This document shows, piece by piece, positions 1-12,200 of a DNA stretch of 60,000 nucleotides. The stretch comes from Takakia lepidozioides (lineage: Eukaryota > Streptophyta > Takakiopsida > Takakiales > Takakiaceae), in NCBI GenBank assembly GCA_030704615.1, contig CM060733.1:49912001-49972000 (forward strand), in the 5' to 3' direction. A program made the position numbers and the translations under genes. The stretch's first letter is position 1; each line of letters starts with the position of its first letter. The notes under the pieces are model-generated. The model was given only the letters and a program-made list of their open reading frames with translations, ran no database searches and had not been told where the DNA came from.

Positions 1-2
1 TT

Positions 3-2606
3 TCCTCCGTGGCTGACAAGATCATTGGGAGGAAACTAATTGTCTGCGGTAGAGCAGTTAATTGGTGGACTAATGAGATTAAACTCAAGATAGCTGAGAG
101 ACGAGCCCTCTATAAAGAGTGCTGCAATTTGGAAACCAACAGAGAATTGTGGGCGAGGTACTACCAGCTCCGTAAAGATATCAATCAGCTTGTTAGGTCT
201 CAGAAGAAATTATACTGGGACAAGTTATACAGTGAAATAAACTCAAACCACCATGGTGGTAATGACAAGAAATTCTGGTTGGCCCTTCAACGTTTGTACA
301 AACCGAAAAACGGTCAGCAAGTACAAGCGCTGAAGACTACTAAAGGTGCAGTGGTGACTTCATCGGTTGACATTGTCAAAACCTTTGAAACTCACTACAG
401 TATCCTTGGCAGAACTTCTAGGTCTAACAGTGAGGGGTCTTCTGCTGAATGGAGGGACACAGTTGGAAAAACTGTTCCTATGATTCAAAACAGCCCTGAT
501 GAACTGGAGTATATTTCAATGGCTTATAATGCTCCCATTAGTTCTTCTGAGATTGTGGAAGCAATTGAACATTTAAATGGATATAAAGCTGGTGGACCTG
601 ATGGTATTGTCAACGAGCTTATCAAGCACGGTGGCGATCCCATGATAGAGGCCCTAGTTCTCCTCTTTAACCTTATCTGGAAGACTGAAATGATCCCCTT
701 TCGCTGGCGACAGGGGGTCATTGTCAATCTATACAAGAAGGGTGACAGAGAAGAACCGGGGAACTACCGTGGCATCACGCTCCTCAATGCTGTTGGCAAG
801 ACATTCTGCAGAGTTATAAGTACTCGTCTCGAGGTTGATCTGGAGTCTAGAGGTTGTTTCCACGAAGGCCAAGCTGGCTTTCGGCGAAACAGGGGCTGTG
901 TGGATCATATCTTCACTCTAAGCCAGATTATCCAGGGAAGGAAAAAAGAAGGGAAACCCACTTATGTCTTTTTCCTGGATGTCAAAAAGGCTTATGACAC
1001 AGTGTGGAGAGATGGCCTATGGTTCCGCCTCTGGTCTTGTGGGATCAAGGGAAAGATGTGGAGAGTTGTCCACAACTTGTATGCTCACACCAAAAGCTGT
1101 GTCACTGTTAACGGACAGAAGTCCAACTTCTTTGACATAGACCAAGGTGTAGCTCAAGGATGTACTCTCTCCCCTCTGCTCTTCAATGTTTTCATCAATC
1201 AACTCCTCGAGGATGTGGAAAGTGAGGGATTTGGGTTAAGGGTGGGTGATACCACCATACCAGCCCTTATGTTTGCGGATGACTTCGCAGGCATAGGGGA
1301 GACTCCAACCAATCTCCAGGAGTTGATTGATTGCGCGAAGAGATACTTTGATCTTTGGGGGCTAGAGGCTAATGTCAGCAAATGTGCAGTGGTAGCATTC
1401 AACGACAGAGGAGAGGGAGAAAGTGATCTTAAGTGGCAGTGGGGTAGCCAAGAGATCCCGGTCCTCCCTTCCTACACTTACCTGGGCGTTGAGTTCTCCT
1501 CCAATTGTAATTGGGATGCACATATCCGTTCAAACTGGCAAGGGCAAAGCTCTGGGGCTCACTAAATTTTTCCACTGCAGAGGGGTCAACTCTGAGGTTA
1601 GGAAAACCATGCTTTGTCGCGTTATTAGACCTGCCTTGGAGTACGGATCTGCTATATGGGTTGATAACTCCAACCAGGCTAAGTCTCTAGAATCCATTCA
1701 AGTGGGGGTGCTTAAGGAGTGTATGTCAGCATGCTCCAAAACAGCCAATGTGGCTGTTCGGGGTGAGTTTGGCATTCCGTCCTTAAGCTCCCGACGAGAT
1801 GAATTCAAGGTCAGATGGTGGGTCAGCTGCAACATATGCCCAACACCAGATATCCTAAGTTAATCGACTCTATATCTTGGAAACAGGACCGCCCTGTCAA
1901 ACAGGCTAAGTCCTGGCAGAAGAGAGTAGAAGAGATCCTCAAGGACCTGGACCTGGATCCGCAAGTCTTGACCCTGCTGGATAAATCTGACTTAGAGGCT
2001 GTAGTGTCCTCAGCCATGTCTGTTGCCATGAGATTGTCTGATGAAAATGAAGTTAGGCAGAAAACTTCCCTGAACTTGTTTCCAGTCTGTGACATGGGGG
2101 AGGACATCTTGGATGACCTCAAGGGTCTACCCACTCTCGGCACTAGACTAGAATTTAAACTCAGGGCAGGAAGCCTACCTTTGAACAGCAAACAGAAGCA
2201 GAGAGGAAAGGGAGAGTGCAATTGCCCGTTGTGTGGGCAATCTGAAGACAGTATTCATTTTCTGATACACTGTCCCGGGTTCTCTCACCAAAGAGACGCT
2301 CTCTTCAAATCTATTAAGGGAATTGTGCCTGTACCCCTGTTTACCAACTTTGAAAGTCTCGAGGCTGAGCCAAAAGCCCAGGCCCTCCTGAGGCCTAGTT
2401 TTTGGGCAAATCACACACAGCAGATTGATGCTTGTGTGAAGGGATTTCTAGAGGATATCTGGAAAACCCGGATTAATTCTTTATATGGAGGTAAGTCTTA
2501 CTACCAACGTCAGCCCCTGACAGAGGTAGGTTCTGTCCCTTTTGTTCCCGCTCAAACTGGGCGCGGGGTCAATGGCCACAAGGCTACGGCAAACAACGTC
2601 TTATGA
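3..2606 (+). pseudogene. LINE ORF2 reverse transcriptase, two frameshifts
   Basis: The protein would copy element RNA at a nicked target. It starts in the linker between endonuclease and RT (NWWTNEIKLKIAERRALYK, about 60-120). The RT palm follows: NYRGITLLN near 763, the first catalytic Asp in FFLDVKKAYDTVW near 970, GVAQGCTLSPLLFN near 1147, and FADDF near 1274 with the two catalytic Asp. Past the thumb, a C-terminal zinc finger (CNCPLC, then H-x3-H and HCPGF) lies at 2218-2283. The first segment stops at 1565 and the match continues in the next frame from about 1520; a second shift near 1820-1850 returns to the original frame, which ends at 2604-2606. The indels are single-base and opposite in sign. 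Confidence 0.85.
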
Positions 2607-2660
2607 GTACAATCTATTGTTTTTTTCCCATTTTGTCCCATAAGCTCTTTGAGCTTTCCA

Positions 2661-2770
2661 CGGACGTTATAAAGTACTATTTCATTTCATTTCCCCAAAC
2701 GTTATGAAGCACCATTTCATTTCTTAGAGATTCCTGCGGACATTATAAAGTACAATTTCATTTCTTTCTT
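2661..2770 (+). repeat. Triplicated 3' tail of the LINE
   Basis: Three imperfect copies of a roughly 30-bp unit start at 2661, 2695 and 2737. Each reads like CGGACGTTATAAAGTACTA followed by TTTCATTTC runs. They lie 55 bases past the LINE stop codon and end where LINE similarity ends, so they are best read as the 3' end of the element; some LINE clades end in short tandem repeats rather than poly-A. Confidence 0.6.
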
Positions 2771-3375
2771 TTATGTTGCTAAAGGCTAGAAGGGGGTTTC
2801 CAAACCTGTCAAGATTAATTAGGCTCACATGAAAGCGACCAAGCTCAAGCACTTTTGGCTACCTTATAGTTAGTTAACCCTGTCCAATCTGTGGAGATTC
2901 CCTTTCCTGAGTTCGGGAAGCTGGAACAATGAGAAAGTTGTGCTCATCCTTGGGGTACGAATTCTGGGTATAAATTCATGCTATGGGTAAATGGTTCTCT
3001 TGATTAGAATACAAAAGGCCAGGAGTAGCTTCATCTCTAAAGGTAAGGCATACAATAGGAGATGGTCAGGCCCTATTTTCTCTCCACCCATTCACCTCCC
3101 CACTTTCCTCCTCTTTCTACTTCCATGCAAACCAGGCCAGGTCAGTGGGCACAAGCCTCCAACAAGTTTGGACAACTCCCCCTACTATAGTGCCTCTCTG
3201 ACAATGGTAATATCGATCTTACTGCTTTTGTCCTCCGATCTTCCTTTTCCATCCCATATTTTGCTTCTTCAACACTACAGGCAGGGCTTACAAATGGAAG
3301 GTTCCAGCACACAGTCTGCTCCCAAGGTCATGTAACCATTTTTGACAAGGTATGAGTAGGTGTATGTCCAAATAC
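2771..3375. other. No gene recognised
   Basis: This stretch separates the LINE tail from the kinase exon. On the minus strand it should hold the downstream kinase exons (catalytic HRD loop, DFG motif) if the kinase gene were intact, but I could not find them. The 114-codon plus-strand ORF at 2991-3335 has low-complexity composition and no recognisable domain. Confidence 0.5.
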
Positions 3376-3586
3376 CGAGCAAAGCTTGAAAAAGACTCTT
3401 GTTTTGCAGGTACTCATAGACCAGCAGTCGGTGGTGCCCTTCCAAGCAGCAGCCTCGGAGCTTCACAAGGTTTCGATGGTTAACGCTACTGATAATCACC
3501 ACCTCACTTACAAACTCTTTCTTTCCTTGCCGTGAATTCAGGGAAAGTTTCTTCACTGCCACTTCTGACCTGTCCAATAATTTCCC
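3376..3586 (-). pseudogene. Receptor-like protein kinase, single stranded exon
   Basis: A lone exon encodes the kinase N-lobe of a plant receptor-like kinase. It begins GKLLDRSEVAVKKLSL, containing the ATP-binding VAVKK lysine of strand beta-3. The alpha-C glutamate (KKEFVSEV), HRNLVKLRGCCLEG and the hinge LLVYEYL follow, and it ends ...NKSLFQALLG. An AG acceptor (TTACAG) sits immediately upstream at 3587-3589 and a GT donor at 3374-3375. This is the usual exon pattern of LRR-VIII/DUF26-type kinases. No glycine-rich loop, catalytic loop or receptor ectodomain is visible, and the exon is hemmed in by the LINE and the satellite, so it is probably a gene relic. Confidence 0.7.
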
Positions 3587-3740
3587 CTGTAACAGGTGAA
3601 CATGGGACTTTTCAATAACCACTATACAGTCAGAGTAACTTTAAGCAAATGCAGCTAAAGACACTGACAATAATGTATGACAGTCAACATAGGATGCTAT
3701 AACTGTACAAATTGTCTTACTTTCTTACCACAAGCCTAAA

Positions 3741-6700
3741 TGAACCCTTTACTGCCAGCTCAGACAGTGTGCGGCAACGCACACTGTTTGAGCTGAACAC
3801 TTCAATGTTTCAGGGTGCAAAATTTGGACTTCAGGGGCACCTGTGTGAGGGTAAAATGAACCCTTCACTGCCAGCTCAGACAGTGTGCGGCAACGCACAC
3901 TGTTTGAGCTGAGCATTGCAATGTTTCTTGGTGCAAAATTTGGACTTCAGGGGCCCCCGTGTGAGGGTGAAATGAACCCTTCACTGCCAGCTCAGACAGT
4001 GTGCGGCAACGCACACTGTTTGAGCTGAACACTTCAATGTTTCAGGGTGCAAAATTTGGACTTCAGGGGCACCTCTTAGAGGATGAGATGAACCCTTCAC
4101 TGTCAGCCCAAACAGCGTGCGGCAACGCACACTGTTTGAGCTGAGCATTTCAATGTTTCTGGGTGCAAAATGTGGACTTCAAGGGCACCTGTGTAAGGGT
4201 GAAATGAACCCTTCACTGCCAGCTCAGACAGTGTGCGGCAACGCACACTGTTTGAGCTGAGCATTTCAATGTTTCTGGGTGCAAAATTTGGACTTCAGGG
4301 GCACCCGTGTGAGGATGAAATGAACCCTTCACTGCCAGCTCAGACAGTGTGCGGCAACGCACACTGTTTGAGCTGAGCATTTCAATGTTTCTGGGTGCAA
4401 AATTTGGACTTCAGGGGCACCGGTGTGAGGGTGAAATGAACCCTTCACTGCCAGCTCAGACAGTGTGCGGCAACGCACACTGTTTGAGCTGAGCATTGCA
4501 ATGTTTCTGGGTGCAAAATTTGGACTTCAGGGGCCCCCGTGTGAGGGTGAAATGAACCCTTCACTGCCAGCTCAGACAGTGTGCGGCAACGCACACTGTT
4601 TGAGCTGAACACTTCAATGTTTCAGGGTGCAAAATTTGGAGTTCAGGGACACCTCTTAGAGGATGAGATGAACCCTTCACTGTCAGCCCAAACAGCGTGC
4701 GGCAACGCACACTGTTTGAGCTGAGCATTTCAATGTTTCTGGGTGCAAAATGTGGACTTCAGGGGCACCTGTGTGAGGGTGAAATGAACCCTTCACTGCC
4801 AGCTCAGACAGTGTGCGGCAACGCACACTGTTTGAGCTGAGCATTTCAATGTTTCTGGGTGCAAAATTTGGACTTCAGGGGCACCCGTGTGAGGGTGAAA
4901 TGAACCCTTCACTGCCAGCTCAGACAGTGTGCGGCAACGCACACTGTTTGAGCTGAGCATTTCAATGTTTCTGGGTGCAAAATTTGGACTTCAGGGGCAC
5001 CTGTGTGAGGGTGAAATGAACCCTTCACTGCCGGCTCAGACAGTGTGCGGCAACGCACACTGTTTGAGCTGAGCATTGCAATGTTTCTGGGTGCAAAATT
5101 TGGACTTCAGGGGCCCCCGTGTGAGGGTGAAATGAACCCTTCACTGCCGCCTCAGACAGTGTGCGGCAACGCACACTGTTTGAGCTGAACACTTCAATGT
5201 TTCAGGGTGCAAAATTTGGACTTCAGGGGCACCTCTTAGAGGATGAGATGAACCCTTCACTGTCAGCCCAAACAGCGTGCGGCAACGCACCCTGTTTGAG
5301 CTGAGCATTTCAATGTTTCTGGGTGCAAAATGTGGACTTCAGGGGCACCTGTGTAAGGGTGAAATGAACCCTTCACTGCCAGCTCAGACAGTGTGCGGCA
5401 ACACACACTGTTTGAGCTGAGCATTTCAATGTTTCTGGGTGCAAAATTTGGTCTTTGCTGTCTGATATCTGAGGTTGAAATGAACCCTTCAAAACCAGCT
5501 CAAACAGCGTGCGGCAACGCACACTGTTTGAGCAGACCTTTTCAATGTTTTAGGGTTCAAAATTTGGTCTTGATGTCTGTTATGTTAGTATGAAATGAAC
5601 CCTTCACTGCCAGCTCAGACAGTGTGCGGCAACGCACACTGTTTGAGCTGAGCATTGCAATGTTTCTGGGTGCAAAATTTGGACTTCAAGGGCCCCCGTG
5701 TGAGGGTGAAATGAACCCTTCACTGCCAGCTCAGACAGTGTGCGGCAACGCACACTGTTTGAGCTGAACACTTCAATGTTTCAAGGTGCAAAATTTGGAC
5801 TTCAGGGGCACCTCTTAGAGGATGAGATGAACCCTTCACTGTCAGCCCAAACAGCGTGCGGCAACGCACACTGTTTGAGCTGAGCATTTCAATGTTTCTG
5901 GGTGCAAAATGTGGACTTCAGGGGCACCTGTGTGAGGGTGAAATGAACCCTTCACTGCCAGCTCAGACAGTGTGCGGCAACGCACACTGTTTGAGCTGAG
6001 CATTTCAATGTTTCTGGATGCAAAATTTGGTCTTTGTTGTCTGTTATCTGAGGCTGAAATGAACCCTTCAAAACCAGCTCAAACAGCGTGCGGCAACGCA
6101 CACTGTTTGAGCAGACCTTTTCAATGTTTTAGGGTTCAAAATTTGGTCTTGATGTCTGTTATGTTAGTGTGAAATGAACCCTTCACTGCCAGCTCAGACA
6201 GTGTGCGGCAACGCACACTGTTTGAGCTGAGCATTGCAATGTTTCTGGGTGCAAAATTTGGACTTCAGGGGCCCCCGTGTGAGGGTGAAATGAACCCTTC
6301 ACTGCCAGCTCAGACAGTGTGCGGCAACGCACACTGTTTGAGCTGAACATTTCAATGTTTAAGGGTGCAAAATTTGGTCTTGATGTCTGTTATGTTAGTG
6401 TGAAATGAACCCTTCACTGCCAGCTCAGACAGTGTGCGGCAACGCACACTGTTTGAGCTGAGCATTGCAATGTTTCTGGGTGCAAAATTTGGACTTCAGG
6501 GGGCCCCGTGTGAGGGTGAAATGAACCCTTCACTGCCAGCTCAGACAGTGTGCGGCAACGCACACTGTTTGAGCTGAACATTTCAATGTTTAAGGGTGCA
6601 AAATTTGGTCTTGATGTCTGTTATGTTAGTGTGAAATGAACCCTTCACTGCCAGCTCAGACAGTGTGCGGCAACGCACACTGTTTTAGCTGAGCATTGTA

Positions 6701-9130
6701 ATGTTTCTGGGTGCAAAATTTGGACTCCAGGGGCCCCCGTGTGAGGGTGAAATGAACCCTTCACTGCCAGCTCAGACAGTGTGCGGCAACGCACACTGTT
6801 TGAGCTGAACATTTCAATGTTTCTGGGTGCAAAATTTGGACTTCAGGGGCCCCCGTGTGAGGGTGAAATGAACCCTTCACTGCCAGCTCAGACAGTGTGC
6901 GGCAACGCACACTGTTTGAGCTGAGCATTGCAATGTTTCTGGGTGCAAAATTTGGTCTTCAGGGGCCCCCGTGTGAGGGTGAAATGAACCCTTCACTGCC
7001 AGCTCAGACAGTGTGCGGCAACGCACACTGTTTGAGCTGAGTATTTCAATGTTTCTGGGTGCAAAATTTGGACTTCAGGGGCACCCGTGTGAGGGTGAAA
7101 TGAACCCTTCACTGCCAGCTCAGACAGTGTGCGGCAACGCACACTGTTTGAGCTGAGCATTTCAATGTTTCTGGGTGCAAAATTTGGACTTCAGGGGCCC
7201 CCGTGTGAGGGTGAAATGAACCCTTCACTGCCAGCTCAGACAGTGTGCGGCAACGCACACTGTTTGAGCTGAACACTTCAATGTTTCAAGGTGCAAAATT
7301 TGGACTTCAGGGGCACCTCTTAGAGGATGAGATGAACCCTTCACTGTCAGCCCAAACAGCGTGCGGCAACGCACACTGTTTGAGCTGAGCATTTCAATGT
7401 TTCTGGGTGCAAAATGTGGACTTCAGGGGCACCTGTGTGAGGGTGAAATGAACCCTTCACTGCCAGCTCAGACAGTGTGCGGCAACGCACACTGTTTGAG
7501 CTGAGCATTTCAATGTTTCTGGATGCAAAATTTGGTCTTTGTTGTCTGTTATCTGAGGCTGAAATGAACCCTTCAAAACCAGCTCAAACAGCGTGCGGCA
7601 ACGCACACTGTTTGAGCAGACCTTTTCAATGTTTTAGGGTTCAAAATTTGGTCTTGATGTCTGTTATGTTAGTGTGAAATGAACCCTTCACTGCCAGCTC
7701 AGACAGTGTGCGGCAACGCACACTGTTTGAGCTGAGCATTGCAATGTTTCTGGGTGCAAAATTTGGACTTCAGGGGCCCCCGTGTGAGGGTGAAATGAAC
7801 CCTTCACTGCCAGCTAAGACAGTGTGCGGCAACGCACACTGTTTGAGCTGAACATTTCAATGTTTAAGGGTGCAAAATTTGGTCTTGATGTCTGTTATGT
7901 TAGTGTGAAATGAACCCTTCACTGCCAGCTCAGACAGTGTGCGGCAACGCACACTGTTTGAGCTGAGCATTGCAATGTTTCTGGGTGCAAAATTTGGACT
8001 TCAGGGGCCCCCGTGTGAGGGTGAAATGAACCCTTCACTGCCAGCTCAGACAGTGTGCGGCAACGCACACTGTTTGAGCTGAACATTTCAATGTTTAAGG
8101 GTGCAAAATTTGGTCTTGATGTCTGTTATGTTAGTGTGAAATGAACCCTTCACTGCCAGCTCAGACAGTGTGCGGCAACGCACACTGTTTTAGCTGAGCA
8201 TTGTAATGTTTCTGGGTGCAAAATTTGGACTCCAGGGGCCCCCGTGTGAGGGTGAAATGAACCCTTCACTGCCAGCTCAGACAGTGTGCGGCAACGCACA
8301 CTGTTTGAGCTGAACATTTCAATGTTTCTGGGTGCAAAATTTGGACTTCAGGGGCCCCCGTGTGAGGGTGAAATGAACCCTTCACTGCCAGCTCAGACAG
8401 TGTGCGGCAACGCACACTGTTTGAGCTGAGCATTGCAATGTTTCTGGGTGCAAAATTTGGTCTTCAGGGGCCCCCGTGTGAGGGTGAAATGAACCCTTCA
8501 CTGCCAGCTCAGACAGTGTGCGGCAACGCACACTGTTTGAGCTGAGCATTGTAATGTTTCTGGGTGCAAAATTTGGAGTTCAGGGGCACCCGTGTGAGGG
8601 TGAAATGAACCCTTCACTGCCAGCTCAGACAGTGTGCGGCAACGCACACTGTTTGAGCTGAGCATTTCAATGTTTCTGGGTGCAAAATTTGGACTTCAGG
8701 GGCCCCCGTGTGAGGGTGAAATGAACCCTTCACTGCCAGCTCAGACAGTGTGCGGCAACGCACACTGTTTGAGCTGAACATTTCAATGTTTAAGGGTGCA
8801 AAATTTGGTCTTGATGTCTGTTATGTTAGTGTGAAATGAACCCTTCACTGCCAGCTCAGACAGTGTGCGGCAACGCACACTGTTTGAGCTGAGCATTGTA
8901 ATGTTTCTGGGTGCAAAATTTGGACTTCAGGGGCACATTTCTGAGTATAAAATGAACCCTTCACTGTCAGCTCAAACAGTCTGCGGAACCGCACACTGTT
9001 TAGGCAGAACATATGAATATGGAAGGGCGCAACTTTCGGCCCTCATGGGCAGATATTTGAGCAGAACTTTTCAATGTTCTTTCCCTGTGAAAATCGGGAA
9101 CATAGTGCAGGTCCGTGAGGATCAATGAAC
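3741..9130. repeat. Satellite array, 46 units of 115-116 bp, each with a hairpin
   Basis: Units start with TGAACCCTTCACTGCC and recur from 3741 (3857, 3973, 4089 ... 8837, 8953); I count 46 starts, nearly all 116 bp apart with a few at 115. Every unit carries an inverted repeat of 18-base arms around a GCAA loop. Several unit types differ in the second half (GGGGCACC, GGGGCCCC, TTGTCTGTTATCT and TGATGTCTGTTATG endings) and alternate in a higher-order pattern. The last unit (8953-9130) is strongly diverged, as expected at an array edge. Short ORFs repeated at 5393, 5972, 7477 and 8865 are by-products of the repeat. Confidence 0.97.
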
Positions 9131-9242
9131 ACTTACCTGGCAGCTCAAAGAACACTTCCCTTTTTATCCCACTTTTTCATGCATCGGTCGACGTTTCATT
9201 CCTCTCTTATAAGAATTTGAGTGAACAACCTTGCAGGAGAAA
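9131..9242 (+). promoter_or_regulatory. Leader between the satellite and the ParB-methyltransferase gene
   Basis: Only about 110 bp separate the last diverged satellite unit from the first plausible ATG at 9243. The stretch includes TTGCAG at 9231-9236, which could be a splice acceptor, so the transcript may start inside or beyond the satellite. No clear TATA box is visible. Confidence 0.3.
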
Positions 9243-12200
9243 ATGCAAAGTGTGGCGGATGAGGTCCCTCAGGGTCAGGGGAAGGAGACCATAGTTGATG
9301 TTGACGATGAGTTTTATGAAAGCAAAGCCGCTGAGATGCTGGGGGGTCAAAAGGTGAACTCTCAGCTTGTGGTTCAAAGTATGCTTGCTCCTGGTGGGAG
9401 GTTGAAGATTCCCCTGTGTAGGTTGGTTTCCATGCCCGTCGTTCGTCCACCCCTTGTCAAAGACATTCTCAAGCTGGAGGCCGAGTTTGTTCATGGGTAT
9501 TTGGATGGATCCGTAGTCTTTTACGTTTCTACTAGGGATTCTAGAGGTAACGAGCTCCTTGTTGATGAGTCAATCGTCGACTCCTGGGACCCCATTTGGA
9601 GACAGGTGAACGAATCCTTCGAACTTCTTCTCTCCAGGAAACCTTCCACCCAGGTATTCTCGGGGAAGATGTTTCACGTTTGGGATGGCAACCACCGGTT
9701 GCTTGCATGGATGGCTGTCATTGGGAGGCTGCACTCACAGGAGGAAGAGTGGCATTACTCTGTTCGATCGATGGTGCTTGATTGTGATGACAACATGATG
9801 GGTCTTCTGACGGCAATGAATGATGTGAACAGGTTGGTTTCTCATTGTACATGTTGCACTTCTGGTTCCGTTCTTCCTTGATTGAAGTCCTTGAATTACA
9901 TTCTGAAATTCAGATATCATTCTGCAGAGGGACGGAGACATCGCATGTCAAAACGAGTCTGGTTCACACACTGTATAGGATACAAAGGATCGGGCAGATG
10001 CCCTTGACCAACTTCAAGACCATCCTTTCGGCAGAGATGTATAAGAAATGCGAAAGCTCCAAGACTTCGGAAACATGGTACTCGTTGACCCGTGAGGCTT
10101 TCATGGAGTACATGTACACGGTGAGATACATCTTCCTTCATCTGGCCTTTCCATATTCCTGCTTCCACATGTTTGTTTCTCTCTGTCTCCCTTGACCTTG
10201 GATTGATGCAACTCTCTTGCATTCCCTTGCAGCAAGACATTGCAGATGCAGGGGAGCGTGGCAAACTGGAATACTACAGCTCTACCCCTGAGGAGAGAAG
10301 GACAGCAAAGGGGGTTGAAAGTCACATCCAGAAGGAGATGAACGCTACAAGAAGGACAATAATGAGTGCTTTTGTGAAGCAGTTGAGAATGGCCGACCCA
10401 TCATTCGGGCCGCAGTTTCTCCTGGAGATAAAAAACCATTATAACAAGCCAGGCAAGCCGGAGATGGCCCAGGAGAAGTTGCACAGGTTGTCTACCGCCG
10501 TCGTGTCTTCTGAACAGAAGGTGAAGTGGCTACAGATATGGAACTCCGATCCCACAGTTAGGGATACCCACATGTTCCCAAGGCCAGAGAAGGAGAAGAA
10601 GACCCAGCGTGTCGTTCCTGTCAGTGACAATGTGCTGGACAACTGGCTTCACAAGGCCACTTACTGGAGCCAGGTGTGATGTCCTCTCGTATCTCACTTT
10701 CTTTTCTCTTTTCCTGTCCTTCTCTTCCCATTGCCTCTTACATTCGCTGTGACTGTTTTTGGGTTCATTCTTCCATTTCAATTGTTTGCAGTTGGAAGAA
10801 AGGGCCCGATCGGTTCTGCATACTCAGCTGGCTGACTATGGCATCACTATGACAGCTCCGAAGGTCTCCTTCGAAGCATACATGAGGAAATGGAGAGCCA
10901 CAGTGTGGCACTCTGGTTTCTTTAGAGAGTTCAGCAAGGAGGGTGGCATCAGTCGAACAAATGAGCTTGACCAGCAGGAAAAAGGAGAGGAAGCCTGGAA
11001 ACGATGCCTTTACAGGTGCACACCCTTGCACTCTTTGCTTGTGTTGTGGTTGCAATGTGTTGTGTGGCATACTGTTTAAGGGGGTCTTCCTGGTGTGTTG
11101 AAAAAGCTGGGACACAATATGTGCATTGGATAATGAGGCTGTGTCTGTTCGTGCAGGTACATTAAGTTTGTTCTCCTGGAAGAAAATTGCTTGGACAAAC
11201 ATCCAGATTTCGTGGACCTTTGGCTTGTCCCTGCTGGTAACCAGACCATGTTCACTGCTGGGATCTTGCATGACTGGGGTCCGGACCATCTTTCTTGTGG
11301 TTGGTATTTGGATTGCCCTCCTTCAGAGACCCCAGCTGTAGAGTTGTCTTTGAGGAGAGAGAATGACCGTATTGCAGCCACTGCCGCAGCAGCGGACCTC
11401 GACATTCATGAGCGTAATCTGAGGACTCTTGCAGAGAAGGAGCCTCCGCTCAGGATACCCCGGGTAGAGGAAGAAAGGCAAAGGGAAAAGATGTTGCTGG
11501 TGTTGTGGGGACGGGAAGGGGTAGAGGGAAGGTGGCACAAGGGCAGGGAAGTGTTGCAGCTATTGGCCCTGTGGAGCATGTCCAGCAGACTCCACCGCAT
11601 GGTAGGGGATCCGGGAGAAAAAACAAGGGTGTGGTTGATCCCAAGGACCCGTACCATGCAGTGGAACATCCCACGAGGGTCATTCGTCCAACCAGGTTGG
11701 AGATTGCCAACGTCGGGTTCCTTGCCATGATGGAGTCGAAGAAATCTGATTACAAGGGCGAGCCATCACCAGTGTGGGAGAGGATTGTCGAGTTCCTCAG
11801 CACGGTGCGTGTTCTCTTTGGGTTCTGTGGCTTCTGCTCTCTTTGTCTGCTGTGGGCATGGATCGTTTATAAACTTGTCAGAATTCCATTGTATTTTTGT
11901 TTGCAGGCTAAAATGACCAAATCGTGGGTGAACGGGAAGGAGAAGCCATATGCAGCGGAACTCATCATCTTGGACATCCCTGATGGGTTGGCAGTCCCGG
12001 ATATCCCTCCATCGGGTGCTTGTCCGGGTTGGAATGCATTTGATGAGCGCTACTGGCGGTGGGTTTTTTCCTTTTGCAACTTCTTCCTTTCCGATGCAGG
12101 TGTTTTGGTTCTCATCCAGTCCATCGATGTTCGGTGTCGCCGTGCCCTTGCCAGCTATTTGAAAGCCTCGGGCATGAGAGTCCTGAAGACATGGAATTGT

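Larger units (their letters stand above)
1..2770 (+). mobile_element. LINE (non-LTR retrotransposon), 3' part, cut by the window edge
   Basis: This is the reverse-transcriptase half of a non-LTR retrotransposon followed by its 3' tail. The reading frame is already open at base 3 and the first codon resembling a start is GTG, so the element continues to the left of the window; no endonuclease domain lies inside it. Coding ends at 2606 and a short 3' region with three repeats closes the element near 2770. Two compensating frameshifts (near 1520 and 1820-1850) show this copy is dead. The RT core differs from the LINE at 58-59.7 kb, so at least two LINE lineages are present. Confidence 0.85.

Noticed and set aside
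5393-9128. Repeated 66-87 codon ORFs in the satellite
   Set aside because: They arise from the repeat itself, start within the hairpin and have no independent coding signal.
3741-9130. CRISPR-like array
   Set aside because: Repeats are continuous 116-bp units without unique spacers, in a eukaryotic context.
3741-9130. Hammerhead ribozyme in the satellite (retrozyme-like)
   Set aside because: The hairpin is clear, but I could not find the CUGANGA and GAAA core with pairing stems in a unit.
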